From contig BPJV01000007.1 in the NCBI GenBank assembly GCA_026004795.1, positions 186,001 to 250,000 on the forward strand: a DNA stretch of 64,000 nucleotides, written 5' to 3'. The notes under the pieces were generated by a model. It had not been told where the DNA came from. It saw nothing but the letters and a program-made list of their open reading frames with translations, and searched no databases. Both the position numbers and the translations under genes were made by a program. Numbering within the stretch: the stretch's first letter is position 1; the number at the start of each line of letters is the position of its first letter. This document shows, one piece after another, positions 18,697-28,675 of this stretch. This DNA comes from Pirellulaceae bacterium (GTDB lineage: Bacteria; Planctomycetota; Planctomycetia; Pirellulales; Pirellulaceae).

Positions 18697-18719
18697 TGCA
18701 TCTCTCCCAATGCGAGACA

Positions 18720-18734
18720 GCCCGAATGTCGGGC
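18720..18734 (-). promoter_or_regulatory. Small hairpin in the pilin leader
   Basis: GCCCGA-ATG-TCGGGC on the plus strand: a 6-bp perfect stem with a 3-nt loop, 23 bp upstream of the flp start codon. It may stabilise the pilin mRNA or affect translation (inference). The rest of the 384-bp divergent gap 18697-19080, shared with the hybrid kinase gene, shows no gene and no sigma-54 promoter that I can defend. Confidence 0.35.
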
Positions 18735-19080
18735 GAAACAGAAAAACGTAACCTGTCAGCCGGCCGCGTCGCCACCGCGAACGTGCTGACCCTAAGGCTC
18801 ACCCGTCCCTTTGCTCTCTGGTAGAAAGCATCGTTTCAGGTGGGCACTTGAAACCTAGGTCAGAAACGCCCCCAGTCAAATGAAACGGAATACAGAAATG
18901 GTGGTTTTTGCGGTGACCTTGCGGGGCATGCCTTCGCTTCCATTGCCACAATCGTTACATTCGCACGCGACCGGTGGTGGCCAGCGGGTAACCGGCAGGG
19001 AAAACGCCCGGTGGTCGCCCATTTGCCTGCCGGTAGCCAGTAAGCGGCGGTAGAAAAACGGTTCCAACAAAGCGTGCTTC

Positions 19081-22000
19081 ATGATGATCGATCGGTTCTT
19101 GAAGTTCATTCCGCGCCGCGCGTGGGTCTGGTTGGGGGAAACGCTCATCCTGGCCAGTTTCATACCGTGGTGTTATGAAGCCGCGCCGGTGGCGCTGCTG
19201 GCCATTCTGCCCGTGGCGTTTTTTGCCATTTGTGTCATGTTTGCTCCGCGGCGCGTGTTTACCATGTGGTGCTGGGCGGTACTGGGCGCCGTGCTGATCG
19301 AGGTCTTTCGTGATCCCATGCCCCCCGAGCTGCGGTTGACCCTGTTTAGCGTGCTGGGAACCCAAACCTTGTTGGCCCTTACGCCAGCGGCATTGTTGTG
19401 GGTGCCCTGGAGCGTGTATCGACGGCATTGGCGGTTGGCCCAGCGCCTGCGCCGGCAATCGACCAAATTGCAGGATTACCAACGGGAGACGGAGACCTCG
19501 CGGCGGGCGGTGGAGCGGCTGGAGACCGACCGCCAAGCACTGTTAGAGCACCTGCCCGTGCATGTGGTCCAGAAGGATCAGCATGGCCGTTTCACCTTTG
19601 TTTCCCAATCCTTTTGTCAATTGTTGGGCAAGTCCTACGAGGAGATAATCGGACGCACCGATTACGACTTGTTCACTGCGGAAGCGGCAGAGAAGTTCGT
19701 CGCCGATGATCGACGGGTGATGGCCTCCGGGCGCGCGCTTTCGGATATCGAGGCCACCGAGTTGCCCGACGGCCGCACGGGTTACATGCAAGTGCGCAAG
19801 GCTCCACTGTACGACAGCGACGGTAACATCATCGGCGTGCAAGGGATCTTTTGGGATGTTACCGATGAGCATCGGCGGCGCAAGGAGTTGCAGCGCATCG
19901 AATCGTTGGCCCACGCCCTGATCCACGCGGCCGTCGACGCCGTACTGATCGTGGATGCGGACGGGCACGTATTGGAGGCCAATCCGGCGGCCAGTCGCAT
20001 CCTGGGCTACGCCGAGATGGGGACGCGGCATCCGCCGTTAGGCTCCATCATCCATACGTCGATCGAACAGCCGGCAGGCCGCGCGGGAGACCCGCCCGAT
20101 CGACCGTTGGTACACCGCCAGACTCCCATCGGTACGATCCTGCGTGCGGCCACCGGGACGCGGATCGAAGCCAAGTTGCGGCGACGTGACGGGTCGTGGT
20201 TTGATGCGGAGATCTCCACCCATCCGTTGGATGTCGATGGTTCCCAAGGGTGGGCGATCTTCATTCGCGATATCACGCGGCGCAAACGCGCGCAGGCGGA
20301 GTTGATTGCGGCCAAGGAGCAGGCCGAGCGCGCCAACGCCGCCAAGAGCGAATTCGTGGCCAACGTCAGCCACGAATTGCGAACTCCGCTCACTGCGATT
20401 CTTGGCCTGCACGAACTGCTCGATAAGTCTCCCTTGACCGCGCGGCAGCGGGAGTACCTGGAACTGGCGCAGGTGTCGGCGAACAACCTGCTCATGTTGA
20501 TCAATGATCTGCTCGATTTTTCCAAGATCGAAGCTGGCAAGCTGGAGATCGAACGGGCGCCCTTTCAGGTCCGTTCCTGTGTCGAGAATGCCGTGCGCGC
20601 CATCTCGGCACGTGCCCAATTCAAGGGATTGGAGATCGCCGTCGATTGTCCACACGACGTCCCTGGGGAGGTGGAAGGGGATGCCCACCGCATCCGTCAA
20701 ATCTTGTTGAATCTTGTCGGCAACGCGATCAAGTTTACCGAACAGGGAGAGATCCGTGTGGCGGTGAAACGGCTCGTCGCGCCGCAGGATGGGCGTGCTG
20801 CTGCCGAAGCACGGTTGCGATTCGAGGTGCATGACACGGGGATCGGGATTCCGCCGGAAAAGCGCCAGGTGATCTTCGAGGCATTTCGTCAAGCCGACAG
20901 CAGCACCACGCGACGTTTTGGAGGAACGGGCCTGGGACTGACGATCTGCCGGGATCTGGTATCCGCGATGGGGGGCACGATCGGGGTGAGCGACGCTAGA
21001 TCGCTCGACGGCAACCCGCAGCCCGGTGCCTGTTTTTTCTTCGAAATTCCTGTTCACGTTCTCTCCGAACCCAGGCCATCACTCCCCCAGACGATCGATG
21101 CTCACACCACGTTTGTCATTGCGGCCAATCCAGCAACCTGGGTGAGGTTGCTGCAACGCGATATCGAGTCGCTGGGATACTCCTGCCGACAGATCTCCCT
21201 GGAAGCGCTGTTTGCTCGACAACCACGTGACCTGTTTGCGGCTGGCAACCACACCGTCGTGCTGGCCGACTATCGTGATCTGGTAGCTATCGACCGCGGC
21301 ACCGCCCCGGTCGTACAGCGATGGATCGTTCTGACCCATATCTACAACGAATCCACCCATCAGTTACCGCTATGGCTCAGCTACGCCAGCATCCGCTGGC
21401 TGTCGCGTCCGGTCCGGTTGAGCGAATTGCAGGAGGCATTGGCCAATCCAGATCCACCGTTTGTATCCGCGAGCCCGTCGCCAGCCGTCTCCCCCAACAG
21501 CCACCAAGAACCATCCAGGGCACGACCAGCGCGCGTGTTGTTGGTGGAGGATAGCCCGATCAGCCAAAAAGTATTGGGTGATATGCTGCGTGGCGAGGGG
21601 CACGAGGTCGAGATTGTCGGCGACGGCAAGACGGCTGTTCAACGGTGTAGCCATGCCGAGTATGACCTGGTGTTGATGGATATCCAGATGCCCGAGCTCG
21701 ATGGCTTGGAAGCGACGCGACGCATTCGCGCGGCAGAGCATCCCGGCGCTTGGCGGCAGACGATCATCGCGCTCACCGCCCATGCCACTCATGGCGACCG
21801 GCAGCAGTGCCTGGAGGCCGGCATGGACGGCTTCCTTGTCAAGCCGGTTCGTTTGGATACGCTCCGCGAAACGATCGCGCGGGTGCTCAGTGGCCAGCCG
21901 CTGGAGGAGGAAGAGGCAAGTGAGGGGGCGATGCCCCCGCCACCGACACTGACGGCCGCCCACACCGCCGGTCAAGAAGATGCTCATGAGGAGCCTTCCT

Positions 22001-22404
22001 CACCCAGCGGCGAAGAGGAACCGCAGGCAACGTTCTCCCCGGAAGCATTGCTGGCCGATGCTCCCACGGTGGCACAGTTGCTGGAGCATTTCCATGGAAA
22101 CATCGAATTGGCTCGCGATGTATTGCAGATACTTGCGCAAGAAGCTCCCCGATTGGGCAATTCATTGCATCGGTCCGTTGCGCAGGGACGGATTGCCGAA
22201 GCGCAGCGAGCCGCGCACACGATGAAAAGCAATGCCCGTCACGTCCGTTTGGAACGGGCGGCGGCCATGGCGGAGAGACTGGAAACGGCGGCCCGCGAGG
22301 GCAACGAGGACGTGTTGGTTCAGCAAGCTCCCCACTTCCAAGAGCTTACCGCTGCCGTCAGCCGCTGGGCACGCAAACTGCTCGACACCTTTCCCCCCAC
22401 CTAG
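19081..22404 (+). CDS. Hybrid sensor histidine kinase with two PAS, receiver and HPt domains
   Basis: 1107 aa. N-terminal membrane segments (about 15-110), a short coiled coil, then PAS1 (HVVQKDQHGRFTFVSQSF), PAS2 (AVDAVLIVDADGHVLEANPAAS) with PAC, and HisKA with phosphorylated His in VSHELRTPL (about 431). The HATPase has NLVGNAIKFTE, DTGIGIPPE and GGTGLGL. A divergent receiver-like stretch without a clear phosphoacceptor Asp follows. The true receiver is LLVEDSPISQK ... LMDIQMPELDG (Asp about 866) ... LVKPV. A C-terminal HPt domain has AHTMKSN (His about 1045). This gives a full His-Asp-His relay within one inner-membrane protein. The final response regulator is not adjacent. Confidence 0.93.
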   Translation: MMIDRFLKFIPRRAWVWLGETLILASFIPWCYEAAPVALLAILPVAFFAICVMFAPRRVFTMWCWAVLGAVLIEVFRDPMPPELRLTLFSVLGTQTLLALTPAALLWVPWSVYRRHWRLAQRLRRQSTKLQDYQRETETSRRAVERLETDRQALLEHLPVHVVQKDQHGRFTFVSQSFCQLLGKSYEEIIGRTDYDLFTAEAAEKFVADDRRVMASGRALSDIEATELPDGRTGYMQVRKAPLYDSDGNIIGVQGIFWDVTDEHRRRKELQRIESLAHALIHAAVDAVLIVDADGHVLEANPAASRILGYAEMGTRHPPLGSIIHTSIEQPAGRAGDPPDRPLVHRQTPIGTILRAATGTRIEAKLRRRDGSWFDAEISTHPLDVDGSQGWAIFIRDITRRKRAQAELIAAKEQAERANAAKSEFVANVSHELRTPLTAILGLHELLDKSPLTARQREYLELAQVSANNLLMLINDLLDFSKIEAGKLEIERAPFQVRSCVENAVRAISARAQFKGLEIAVDCPHDVPGEVEGDAHRIRQILLNLVGNAIKFTEQGEIRVAVKRLVAPQDGRAAAEARLRFEVHDTGIGIPPEKRQVIFEAFRQADSSTTRRFGGTGLGLTICRDLVSAMGGTIGVSDARSLDGNPQPGACFFFEIPVHVLSEPRPSLPQTIDAHTTFVIAANPATWVRLLQRDIESLGYSCRQISLEALFARQPRDLFAAGNHTVVLADYRDLVAIDRGTAPVVQRWIVLTHIYNESTHQLPLWLSYASIRWLSRPVRLSELQEALANPDPPFVSASPSPAVSPNSHQEPSRARPARVLLVEDSPISQKVLGDMLRGEGHEVEIVGDGKTAVQRCSHAEYDLVLMDIQMPELDGLEATRRIRAAEHPGAWRQTIIALTAHATHGDRQQCLEAGMDGFLVKPVRLDTLRETIARVLSGQPLEEEEASEGAMPPPPTLTAAHTAGQEDAHEEPSSPSGEEEPQATFSPEALLADAPTVAQLLEHFHGNIELARDVLQILAQEAPRLGNSLHRSVAQGRIAEAQRAAHTMKSNARHVRLERAAAMAERLETAAREGNEDVLVQQAPHFQELTAAVSRWARKLLDTFPPT

Positions 22405-22423
22405 CCACATCCTTGCTTTTCTA

Positions 22424-22450
22424 TCCCAGGCGAAAAATGGCGACCTGGGA
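22424..22450. terminator. Hairpin after the hybrid kinase gene
   Basis: TCCCAGG / CCTGGGA, 7-bp stem with a 13-nt loop, 20 bp after the kinase stop codon and between convergent genes. No T-tract, so only a weak terminator call. Confidence 0.35.
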
Positions 22451-22528
22451 GGCTGAGGGGCCCTGCGCGGGATCGTGCTCCTGGGGTGGCTTGGGGCAGC
22501 AGTTCGTGGCTGGCGCGGTGCGCGCCGC

Positions 22529-24070
22529 TCAATCGGTGACCTCCGGTTGCGGGATCAAGCGGAAGCACGCCAATTTGTTGCGACCGCGAAGGAACAATCG
22601 ACCATGGGATAAAACCGGAGGAGCCCAGCACGGAGCCGAAAGCAACGGTCGCCCATCACGCGGATCGATAAGCTCATGGAGATCAACGGATCGGACCACC
22701 TGCAACTGGTCAGGGGAGGGGCGGACCAGCTCCAAGTTGCCCAGCTCGCCCCAGACGATCAAGTAGCCATCGACCAGGATCAAGGTGCTTCGCTCATGGC
22801 GACGATCGAACCACTGTACCTGCCCATCGGCCAGCCGCACGCAGCGAAAATCGGCATCCGGTTGGTTGCGACCGCTGCACCCATAAAGATAGCCGTCGAT
22901 AGCGATGGGGGTGGCCCAGTGCGCTCGGAAGGCGTGCTCGCGCAGGGGCCCGTGATCCTGCCACACGACCCGCGGTTGGTCGTCGACCACGCGCAATAAC
23001 ACGCTGCCGATCTCATAAGCTTCGGATAACAAGATATGCTCATCGAAGGTCACGGGAGTTGCCGCATTGACACTTTCCAATTTGCTCGACCGCCAAGGAA
23101 AGTGAAACAGTTCTTGCCCGGATTCGACTTCCCACGCCAACAACCCGTTGCGCAGGAAGGCCAGTCCCATGGTGTGATCAGTGAGCCGGCGCACGATGAT
23201 GGCCGAATAGCTGGCCAGGTCGTTGCCCACGCGATAGATTTCCTCGCCAGTCCGCTTGTCGAAGGCCACGATTGCCGAACCATTGGGACGGACCAAATCC
23301 AGCCGCCCTGGTGGGACGTGTTGCGAGTCGGCAGGGCTTCCACCGACCATGACCAACAAAAGATCGTTATGAATCCGCGGCGTGCTGGCTACCCCGAAGA
23401 AGTTCGGTACCACGCCGTATTCCGCATTGATATCCCGCGTCCAGACGATTTCTCCATCGCGGACACGATAGCAGGTCAACCGCCCGGCCACGCCGTAGGT
23501 AAATACCAAGTCTTCATCGACGATGGGCATGCACCGCGGCCCATTGTTGTACCCGTACATATCGTCGTAGGTAACCGGCTGTTGGCGGTGCCACAGGGGA
23601 GTACCGTTGCGGACGTCGTAGCACGTAAGCCGTTCCTGGTCACCGTAGCGACAGAACTGAAAGAGATATCGGTCGGTAATGGCTGGTCCCCCATAGCTGG
23701 TCCCCAAGTCGAGCGAATAGAGCAATGGTGGGCCGGGTTGCCATAGCTCCGGGTCCAAGGGACGCTCGCGGGCAGTACCATCCCCTCGCGGGCCGAGGAA
23801 TGCCGCCCAGTCTTCTCCCGCGGCGTGATCCTTGGGCAGCGGTTCCGTTCCCCCAACAGCCGTAAGTCTGCCACCGGCAATGGACGATGTGCTGTCCGGC
23901 GGCCGTGTCGCGGAGACTGGGGTGGCGGCGGACGTGTCCGGTGTCGATATGCTTGTCGCTGGCGGACTGCAGCCACTGATCAACACCAGGACACACAGGA
24001 CAGCACTCCGCCGCCCGGTGGCCAGGGAATGAGAGGACCACGGCCAGTTCGTCCACGTCGTTGGTTCCAT
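22529..24070 (-). CDS. PQQ-like beta-propeller lipoprotein
   Basis: 513 aa. Lipobox LISGC (Cys34) after a hydrophobic stretch marks a lipoprotein. A Thr/Ser/Pro-rich linker precedes a beta-propeller of PQQ-type repeats: DWAAFLGPRGDGTA, GRLTCYRVRDGEIVW, AIVAFDKRTGEEIYRVG, LAWEVESGQELFHF. These match the outer-membrane biogenesis protein BamB/quinoprotein-like family common in Planctomycetota ('PQQ-binding-like beta-propeller repeat protein'). Cofactor binding is not shown, and a scaffold role is possible. The ATG at 24070 has GAGGA 8 nt upstream. It begins only 12 bp after the sulfatase stop, so the two are probably one transcript. Confidence 0.82.
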   Translation of the reverse strand: MEPTTWTNWPWSSHSLATGRRSAVLCVLVLISGCSPPATSISTPDTSAATPVSATRPPDSTSSIAGGRLTAVGGTEPLPKDHAAGEDWAAFLGPRGDGTARERPLDPELWQPGPPLLYSLDLGTSYGGPAITDRYLFQFCRYGDQERLTCYDVRNGTPLWHRQQPVTYDDMYGYNNGPRCMPIVDEDLVFTYGVAGRLTCYRVRDGEIVWTRDINAEYGVVPNFFGVASTPRIHNDLLLVMVGGSPADSQHVPPGRLDLVRPNGSAIVAFDKRTGEEIYRVGNDLASYSAIIVRRLTDHTMGLAFLRNGLLAWEVESGQELFHFPWRSSKLESVNAATPVTFDEHILLSEAYEIGSVLLRVVDDQPRVVWQDHGPLREHAFRAHWATPIAIDGYLYGCSGRNQPDADFRCVRLADGQVQWFDRRHERSTLILVDGYLIVWGELGNLELVRPSPDQLQVVRSVDLHELIDPRDGRPLLSAPCWAPPVLSHGRLFLRGRNKLACFRLIPQPEVTD

Positions 24071-24082
24071 GTGGGGGTTCCT

Positions 24083-25726
24083 CTAGCGTCCTCGTCGTTC
24101 CCACCATCCGCCACGGGGAACGAAGTCCGGTTGCAAGAATTGAAAATGTTCCCGCTCGCGATTGGCCATCCGCACCGTACGCGCTTGCGCCAATGCTTGT
24201 TCGTACTTTTCCTGATCGAAACGCGGGTTGGGCGTGGGGAAAACGGCCCCTACTTGCTCGAGCCAACTGTGTAATTCGCGCCACATCGATTGCACGCGCT
24301 GCGGATGCACAGCCGCCACATCATGTTGCTCGCCGATGTCATCCTCCACATTATACAATTCGTTTCGCCCGTCCTCGTAGTAATGGATCAACTTCCACGA
24401 ACCGTGTCGCATGATGGCCGACGGTTCGCCTCCTTGGTTCCCGTAGTGCGGGTAGTGCCAAAACAGAGCGCGATCGACAAGCTGCTCGCCGCGTAGCGCG
24501 GGTACCAAGCTGATCCCGTCCAAGCCTTCCGGTGGTGTGCCGCCGGCCAGTTCGATGAGCGTGGGAAAGAAATCGGTGCCGATGGCGAGCGTCGCGTTCT
24601 CCTGACCATGCGTTAAACCGGGAACGTAGATGTAAAACGGTTGGCGGATGCCGCCTTCCCATTGCCGTCCCTTGCCGCCGCGCATCGGCAGGGCGCTGGT
24701 CGCATAGCCATCACCGCTGGTCACACCACCGTTGTCCGAGGTGAATACGATGATCGTGTTGTCCGCCTGGCCGGAATCGTCAATCGCGTCCAGGACAGTA
24801 CCTACCGCCTTGTCCAGCGCCTCCATCATTCCGGCGTACAGCGGGTTGTCTTGTACTTGGCGCACCTCTTGGGTTCGATCGAAGAGGAATCGTTGTCGTG
24901 GGACTGCCAACCCCATTCGCTCTGCTTTGTCTCGATACTTGCGCCATAGGGCTTCGGTGGTCTGAATCGGAGCGTGCACCGAGTAGAACGAAAGCATGGC
25001 GAAGAACGGACGGTCGTCGTCTTTGGCCTGGTGGATAAACTCGGCCGTCTGGCGACCTAAACGCAACGGTAGATACTCGCCAGGAGGGCCCTGAAGCTTC
25101 GGATTACGGTAAGGCGCAAAGTAGCCGCCCGGTGGCGTCCCCGCTTCATGGCCTCCGATGTTGATGTCGTACCCTTGATCTTCCGGGTAAAATCCTTCAC
25201 CCCCCAAGTGCCATTTTCCGGCGAAGAACGTGGAATAACCGAGTTCTTTTAGCGCCTCGGCGATCGTCACCTCCTCCAACGCCAATTCCTTGCGAAACGA
25301 AGCGGGCAACAGCCGCGTGTTGCGTCCCCATTGTTCAGGCTGGTTATTACCACTGGGCGCAATGTAATCGGTGATGCGGACCCGTGGCGGCGCCTTTCCC
25401 GTTTGAATCGCCGCCCGCGATGGGCTGCACACCTGACAGGCGGAATAACCGTGGGTGAATCGCATACTGCGCGCGGCGAGGGAATCAATATTCGGGGTTT
25501 CGTAGAACGTACTACCTTCGCAACCCAGGTCCATCTTGCCCAAATCGTCGACCAGTATGAAAACAATGTTCGGTCGATCGGCGGCCATGGTCACCGTGCC
25601 GTCGCCAGCCGCCCCCAGTGCCGCCCCCAAGACGAAGGTCCATACCGCAAGCCTGCTTGCCAGCCAGGCTGATGCTTGCCAGTTCGTCGGTTTGCCTACG
25701 TTGCTGCTCATGGCACGATGAATCAT
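24083..25726 (-). CDS. Secreted type I sulfatase (arylsulfatase family)
   Basis: 547 aa, alkaline-phosphatase superfamily. A signal segment (LAVWTFVLGAALGAA) precedes the first metal motif RPNIVFILVDDLG (Asp60/Asp61). The formylglycine motif is CSPSR, Cys100, which needs maturation by a formylglycine-generating enzyme not encoded here. Further motifs are GKWHLGGEG and VFTSDNGGV (near residue 330). Planctomycetes carry many such enzymes for sulfated polysaccharides; the substrate cannot be told from sequence alone. The ATG at 25726 is preceded by GAGGAG. It is the first gene of a two-gene operon with the PQQ-like lipoprotein. Confidence 0.93.
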   Translation of the reverse strand: MIHRAMSSNVGKPTNWQASAWLASRLAVWTFVLGAALGAAGDGTVTMAADRPNIVFILVDDLGKMDLGCEGSTFYETPNIDSLAARSMRFTHGYSACQVCSPSRAAIQTGKAPPRVRITDYIAPSGNNQPEQWGRNTRLLPASFRKELALEEVTIAEALKELGYSTFFAGKWHLGGEGFYPEDQGYDINIGGHEAGTPPGGYFAPYRNPKLQGPPGEYLPLRLGRQTAEFIHQAKDDDRPFFAMLSFYSVHAPIQTTEALWRKYRDKAERMGLAVPRQRFLFDRTQEVRQVQDNPLYAGMMEALDKAVGTVLDAIDDSGQADNTIIVFTSDNGGVTSGDGYATSALPMRGGKGRQWEGGIRQPFYIYVPGLTHGQENATLAIGTDFFPTLIELAGGTPPEGLDGISLVPALRGEQLVDRALFWHYPHYGNQGGEPSAIMRHGSWKLIHYYEDGRNELYNVEDDIGEQHDVAAVHPQRVQSMWRELHSWLEQVGAVFPTPNPRFDQEKYEQALAQARTVRMANREREHFQFLQPDFVPRGGWWERRGR

Positions 25727-25906
25727 GACCCCCAGCTCCTCAAAGCTTCAGTTGCGCGCCGCGGTGAAGGCCGAAGGGCACCAGAGCGGTGGCATCGGCA
25801 AGCTTTCCACGGCTAACTTCGTAATCGGATACGCTGCCCATACGCAATGGATGTGGTAGACTTTGCCTCTATTGTACTACCCCCGTTTGGCGAGGATGAC
25901 TCCATC

Positions 25907-26722
25907 ATGGAATGGCTGACTGAACTATGGCAATGGCACCATCTCTTTACCTTGTTGATGTTGGTGCTGCTACAAGCGGTATTAGGTTTCGACAACTTGT
26001 TGTACATCTCCATCGAGTCGAAAAAGGTCGATGCGGCGCACCAGTCGTCCGTGCGGCGACTGGGAATCGGCTTAGCCATTTTTCTGCGCATCGTCCTGTT
26101 ATTCGTGATCGAAGCCATCGTCTCTGCTTTCGAGGAACCGTTCCTGATGCTCGGCCAAGGACCAGGGGAGCATGCCTGGTTGAGCTGTGCGATCAACCTG
26201 GAAAGTCTGATTGTCATCGCGGGGGGCGCTTTCATCATCTACACGGCCATCAAAGAAATCTACCACATGGTCTCACTGCCGGAGATTGGCGAACATGAGC
26301 AGGTCGTCCGCCGCTCATTCTGGGGCGCCGTCTTTTGGATCGTGCTGATGAATCTCGTCTTTTCCTTCGATTCGATTCTCAGCGCCCGTGCGCTGAGCGA
26401 AAACAATATCGTCATCGCCGCAGCGATTGTGCTGAGCGGCCTGATGATGATCTACCTGGCGGACAATGTGGCCGAATTCTTGAAGAAGAATCGCACCTAT
26501 GAAGTGCTGGGATTGTTCATCCTGATGATCGTCGGCGTGATGTTGGTCAGCGAAGGGGGGCATAAAGCCGGGTTGGCGTTCTTTGGTTATCACGTGCATG
26601 CGATGCAAAAGACGACGTTCTACTTTGTCATCGCCGTGCTCGTATTGGTCGATATGGCACAAAGTCGTTATCAAAAACGGCTGATGGCCACCGCACAACA
26701 TCGGGCCAATGCGCAACAATAA
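25907..26722 (+). CDS. TerC-family integral membrane protein
   Basis: 271 aa from ATG 25907, preceded by GAGG; an in-frame start at 25847 is less likely because it adds a non-membrane leader. Seven or so hydrophobic segments are seen. Family motifs with acidic residues inside the membrane are QAVLGFDNLLYISI and NLVFSFDSILSARAL, typical of TerC proteins thought to export Mn(II) or to load metals onto exported enzymes. It is single-copy and transcribed alone, with a hairpin terminator 3 bp after the stop. Confidence 0.88.
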   Translation: MEWLTELWQWHHLFTLLMLVLLQAVLGFDNLLYISIESKKVDAAHQSSVRRLGIGLAIFLRIVLLFVIEAIVSAFEEPFLMLGQGPGEHAWLSCAINLESLIVIAGGAFIIYTAIKEIYHMVSLPEIGEHEQVVRRSFWGAVFWIVLMNLVFSFDSILSARALSENNIVIAAAIVLSGLMMIYLADNVAEFLKKNRTYEVLGLFILMIVGVMLVSEGGHKAGLAFFGYHVHAMQKTTFYFVIAVLVLVDMAQSRYQKRLMATAQHRANAQQ

Positions 26723-26725
26723 CCA

Positions 26726-26754
26726 ACGCGTCCGGTGAGACAGGCCGGACGCGT
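26726..26754. terminator. 10-bp perfect hairpin between convergent terC and rpoD
   Basis: ACGCGTCCGG / CCGGACGCGT with a 9-nt loop, in the 100-bp convergent gap. GC-rich stem but no T-run on either strand. Its location suggests a bidirectional terminator. Confidence 0.55.
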
Positions 26755-26822
26755 GAGGAGAGAATCCAAATTTCCTGGCGGAGCCGTGCGTCGGTTGCTC
26801 GGCCGTCCCAGCGATCGGAAGA

Positions 26823-28547
26823 TCAAGCCGCAGCAGGACGAATATAGCCCTCGAGCAGCTTGGCCCGTTGGGGATGTTTCAGTTTCTGCACTGCCTTGGC
26901 TTCGATCTGGCGGACGCGTTCGCGGGTGACCTTGAAGATTCGCCCCACTTCCTCCAGCGTGTATTGGCAACCGTCGACCAGACCGTACCGCAAGCGAATG
27001 ATTTGACGCTCGCGGTAGGTCAGCGACTTGAGCATCGTTTCGATGCGGTCCTTCAGGGCAGAGTTTTCCGTCAATTCGAGGGTGTCCCCATACGAATCAT
27101 CCTCGATGAATTCGCCAAAGCAATTGTCTTCCCCTTCCCCTACGGGACGATCGAGGCTGGCCGGTTGGTTGCCGATATCCATGATCCGTTGCACCTCCTC
27201 GAAGGGCATGTCCATGTGTTGGGCGATCTCGGCAATCGTTGGTTCGCGCCGCAGTTGCTGCGTCAGCTTCTTCTGCAGTTGGCGAATGCGCGTGAGGACA
27301 TCGATCATGTGCACGGGAATGCGGATCGTGCGGGCCTGATCGGCGATGGCACGAGTGATCGCCTGCCGAATCCACCACGTCGCATAGGTGGAGAATTTGA
27401 AGCCGCGGCGGTATTCGAACTTGTCGACCGCCCGCATCAATCCCGTGTTGCCTTCCTGGATCAAGTCCAGAAAGCTCAAGCCCCGATTGCGGTATTTCTT
27501 GGCGATCGACACGACCAACCGCAGATTCCCTTGGGACAGCTCGCGTTTCACCGCTTCGAACTGGGTAAAGTGCTCACGGAACTCCTGGCAGCGACGACGC
27601 AGCGATCGCGGGCTCTCCTCCGTTTGCACGATCAGTTGCCGCAATTCGCGCTGGCACTGTTCGTATTGGCGCCTTCGCGAGGGATCCCCTTGCAGCTCGT
27701 CGATGCGGCGGCGGAGAAACTCCATGCGATCGGCCAACCGTTCCAACTGCGCCATATTCGGAATGACGCGCCGCGAGCGGAGGCTGAGCTCTTCGACCAA
27801 CGTCACGCATTTGCGGCGCAACCGCACGTATTGTCGCTTCAATCGCGACTTTTCCTCGGCCGGCGTGCTCCGTTGCACGATGCGCAAAAAGACCTGCCGC
27901 TTGCGTTCCATCAACCTGTTGAGCGTCGCCAGGTTATGCGGCATCCGCCGCGTAATCTGCTCCTTCGTAAGCTGCTCGGTCAATGAGACCTTGATCGTGC
28001 GATCGAACGGCAGCTCACCGACATACACACGATTGAGAATCTGCACCGTCTGCCGCAGCGCTTGCGCATTGCCCAGCAAGCTACGGCGGAACAGACGCCG
28101 ATGGATTTCAATCCTCTTGGCCAACGCCACCTCCTCCTCGCGGGAAAGTAGCGGGATAGCCGACATCTGGCTGAGGTACAATCGCACCGGATCGTCGGCC
28201 AGCTTCGGCTCGTGCCGCTGGGCACCGATCTTCAGCGGCAAAGATTCTTCGTCGATCAACTCGTCGCTGGCCGATGATTCCTCCTCCAGCGAGTCGGCGA
28301 TCGCTTCCTCCGTGTCGGAAAACAGACGCAGTTGCTGCGGTTTCTTCGCCGCTGCACCGACCGGTTTCGGGGGTTCATCGACCAGCGTGATACCGTGTCG
28401 CTCCAGTTGCACCAACAGCTCATCCAGTTGACGACTGCTGTTGGTCTCGTTGGGCAGGTACTCCCCCACCTGATCGAACGTCAAGAAACCTTGACGCAGA
28501 CCCGTTTCTACCAATGCCTTCAGTTCGACGTCCATGGGCTCCATCAT
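26823..28547 (-). CDS. rpoD: Primary sigma factor RpoD (sigma-70)
   Basis: 574 aa. GGAG lies 7 nt before the tandem ATG at 28547, so this start is preferred to the open extension to 28679. Region 1.1-like N-terminus ([20 protein letters not shown]), region 1.2 ([16 protein letters not shown]), then a long charged non-conserved region of roughly 200 residues. Region 2 is [17 protein letters not shown] ... [18 protein letters not shown] ... [13 protein letters not shown], region 3, and region 4 [19 protein letters not shown]. It directs housekeeping transcription. It follows dnaG on the same strand after 128 bp, keeping the dnaG-rpoD pairing of the macromolecular-synthesis operon, without rpsU. 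Confidence 0.96.
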   Translation of the reverse strand: MMEPMDVELKALVETGLRQGFLTFDQVGEYLPNETNSSRQLDELLVQLERHGITLVDEPPKPVGAAAKKPQQLRLFSDTEEAIADSLEEESSASDELIDEESLPLKIGAQRHEPKLADDPVRLYLSQMSAIPLLSREEEVALAKRIEIHRRLFRRSLLGNAQALRQTVQILNRVYVGELPFDRTIKVSLTEQLTKEQITRRMPHNLATLNRLMERKRQVFLRIVQRSTPAEEKSRLKRQYVRLRRKCVTLVEELSLRSRRVIPNMAQLERLADRMEFLRRRIDELQGDPSRRRQYEQCQRELRQLIVQTEESPRSLRRRCQEFREHFTQFEAVKRELSQGNLRLVVSIAKKYRNRGLSFLDLIQEGNTGLMRAVDKFEYRRGFKFSTYATWWIRQAITRAIADQARTIRIPVHMIDVLTRIRQLQKKLTQQLRREPTIAEIAQHMDMPFEEVQRIMDIGNQPASLDRPVGEGEDNCFGEFIEDDSYGDTLELTENSALKDRIETMLKSLTYRERQIIRLRYGLVDGCQYTLEEVGRIFKVTRERVRQIEAKAVQKLKHPQRAKLLEGYIRPAAA

Positions 28548-28675
28548 TACAACTCCTTTTGTAACTGCTTGCGCGATCTCGCCAGGGATCGAACAAGCCT
28601 GGATCAAACGGGAAATCAGATTTGAACGCTCATCGTTCAAAAGCGGAAACAGTATGCCGTTGGTCGGGATTTCAA

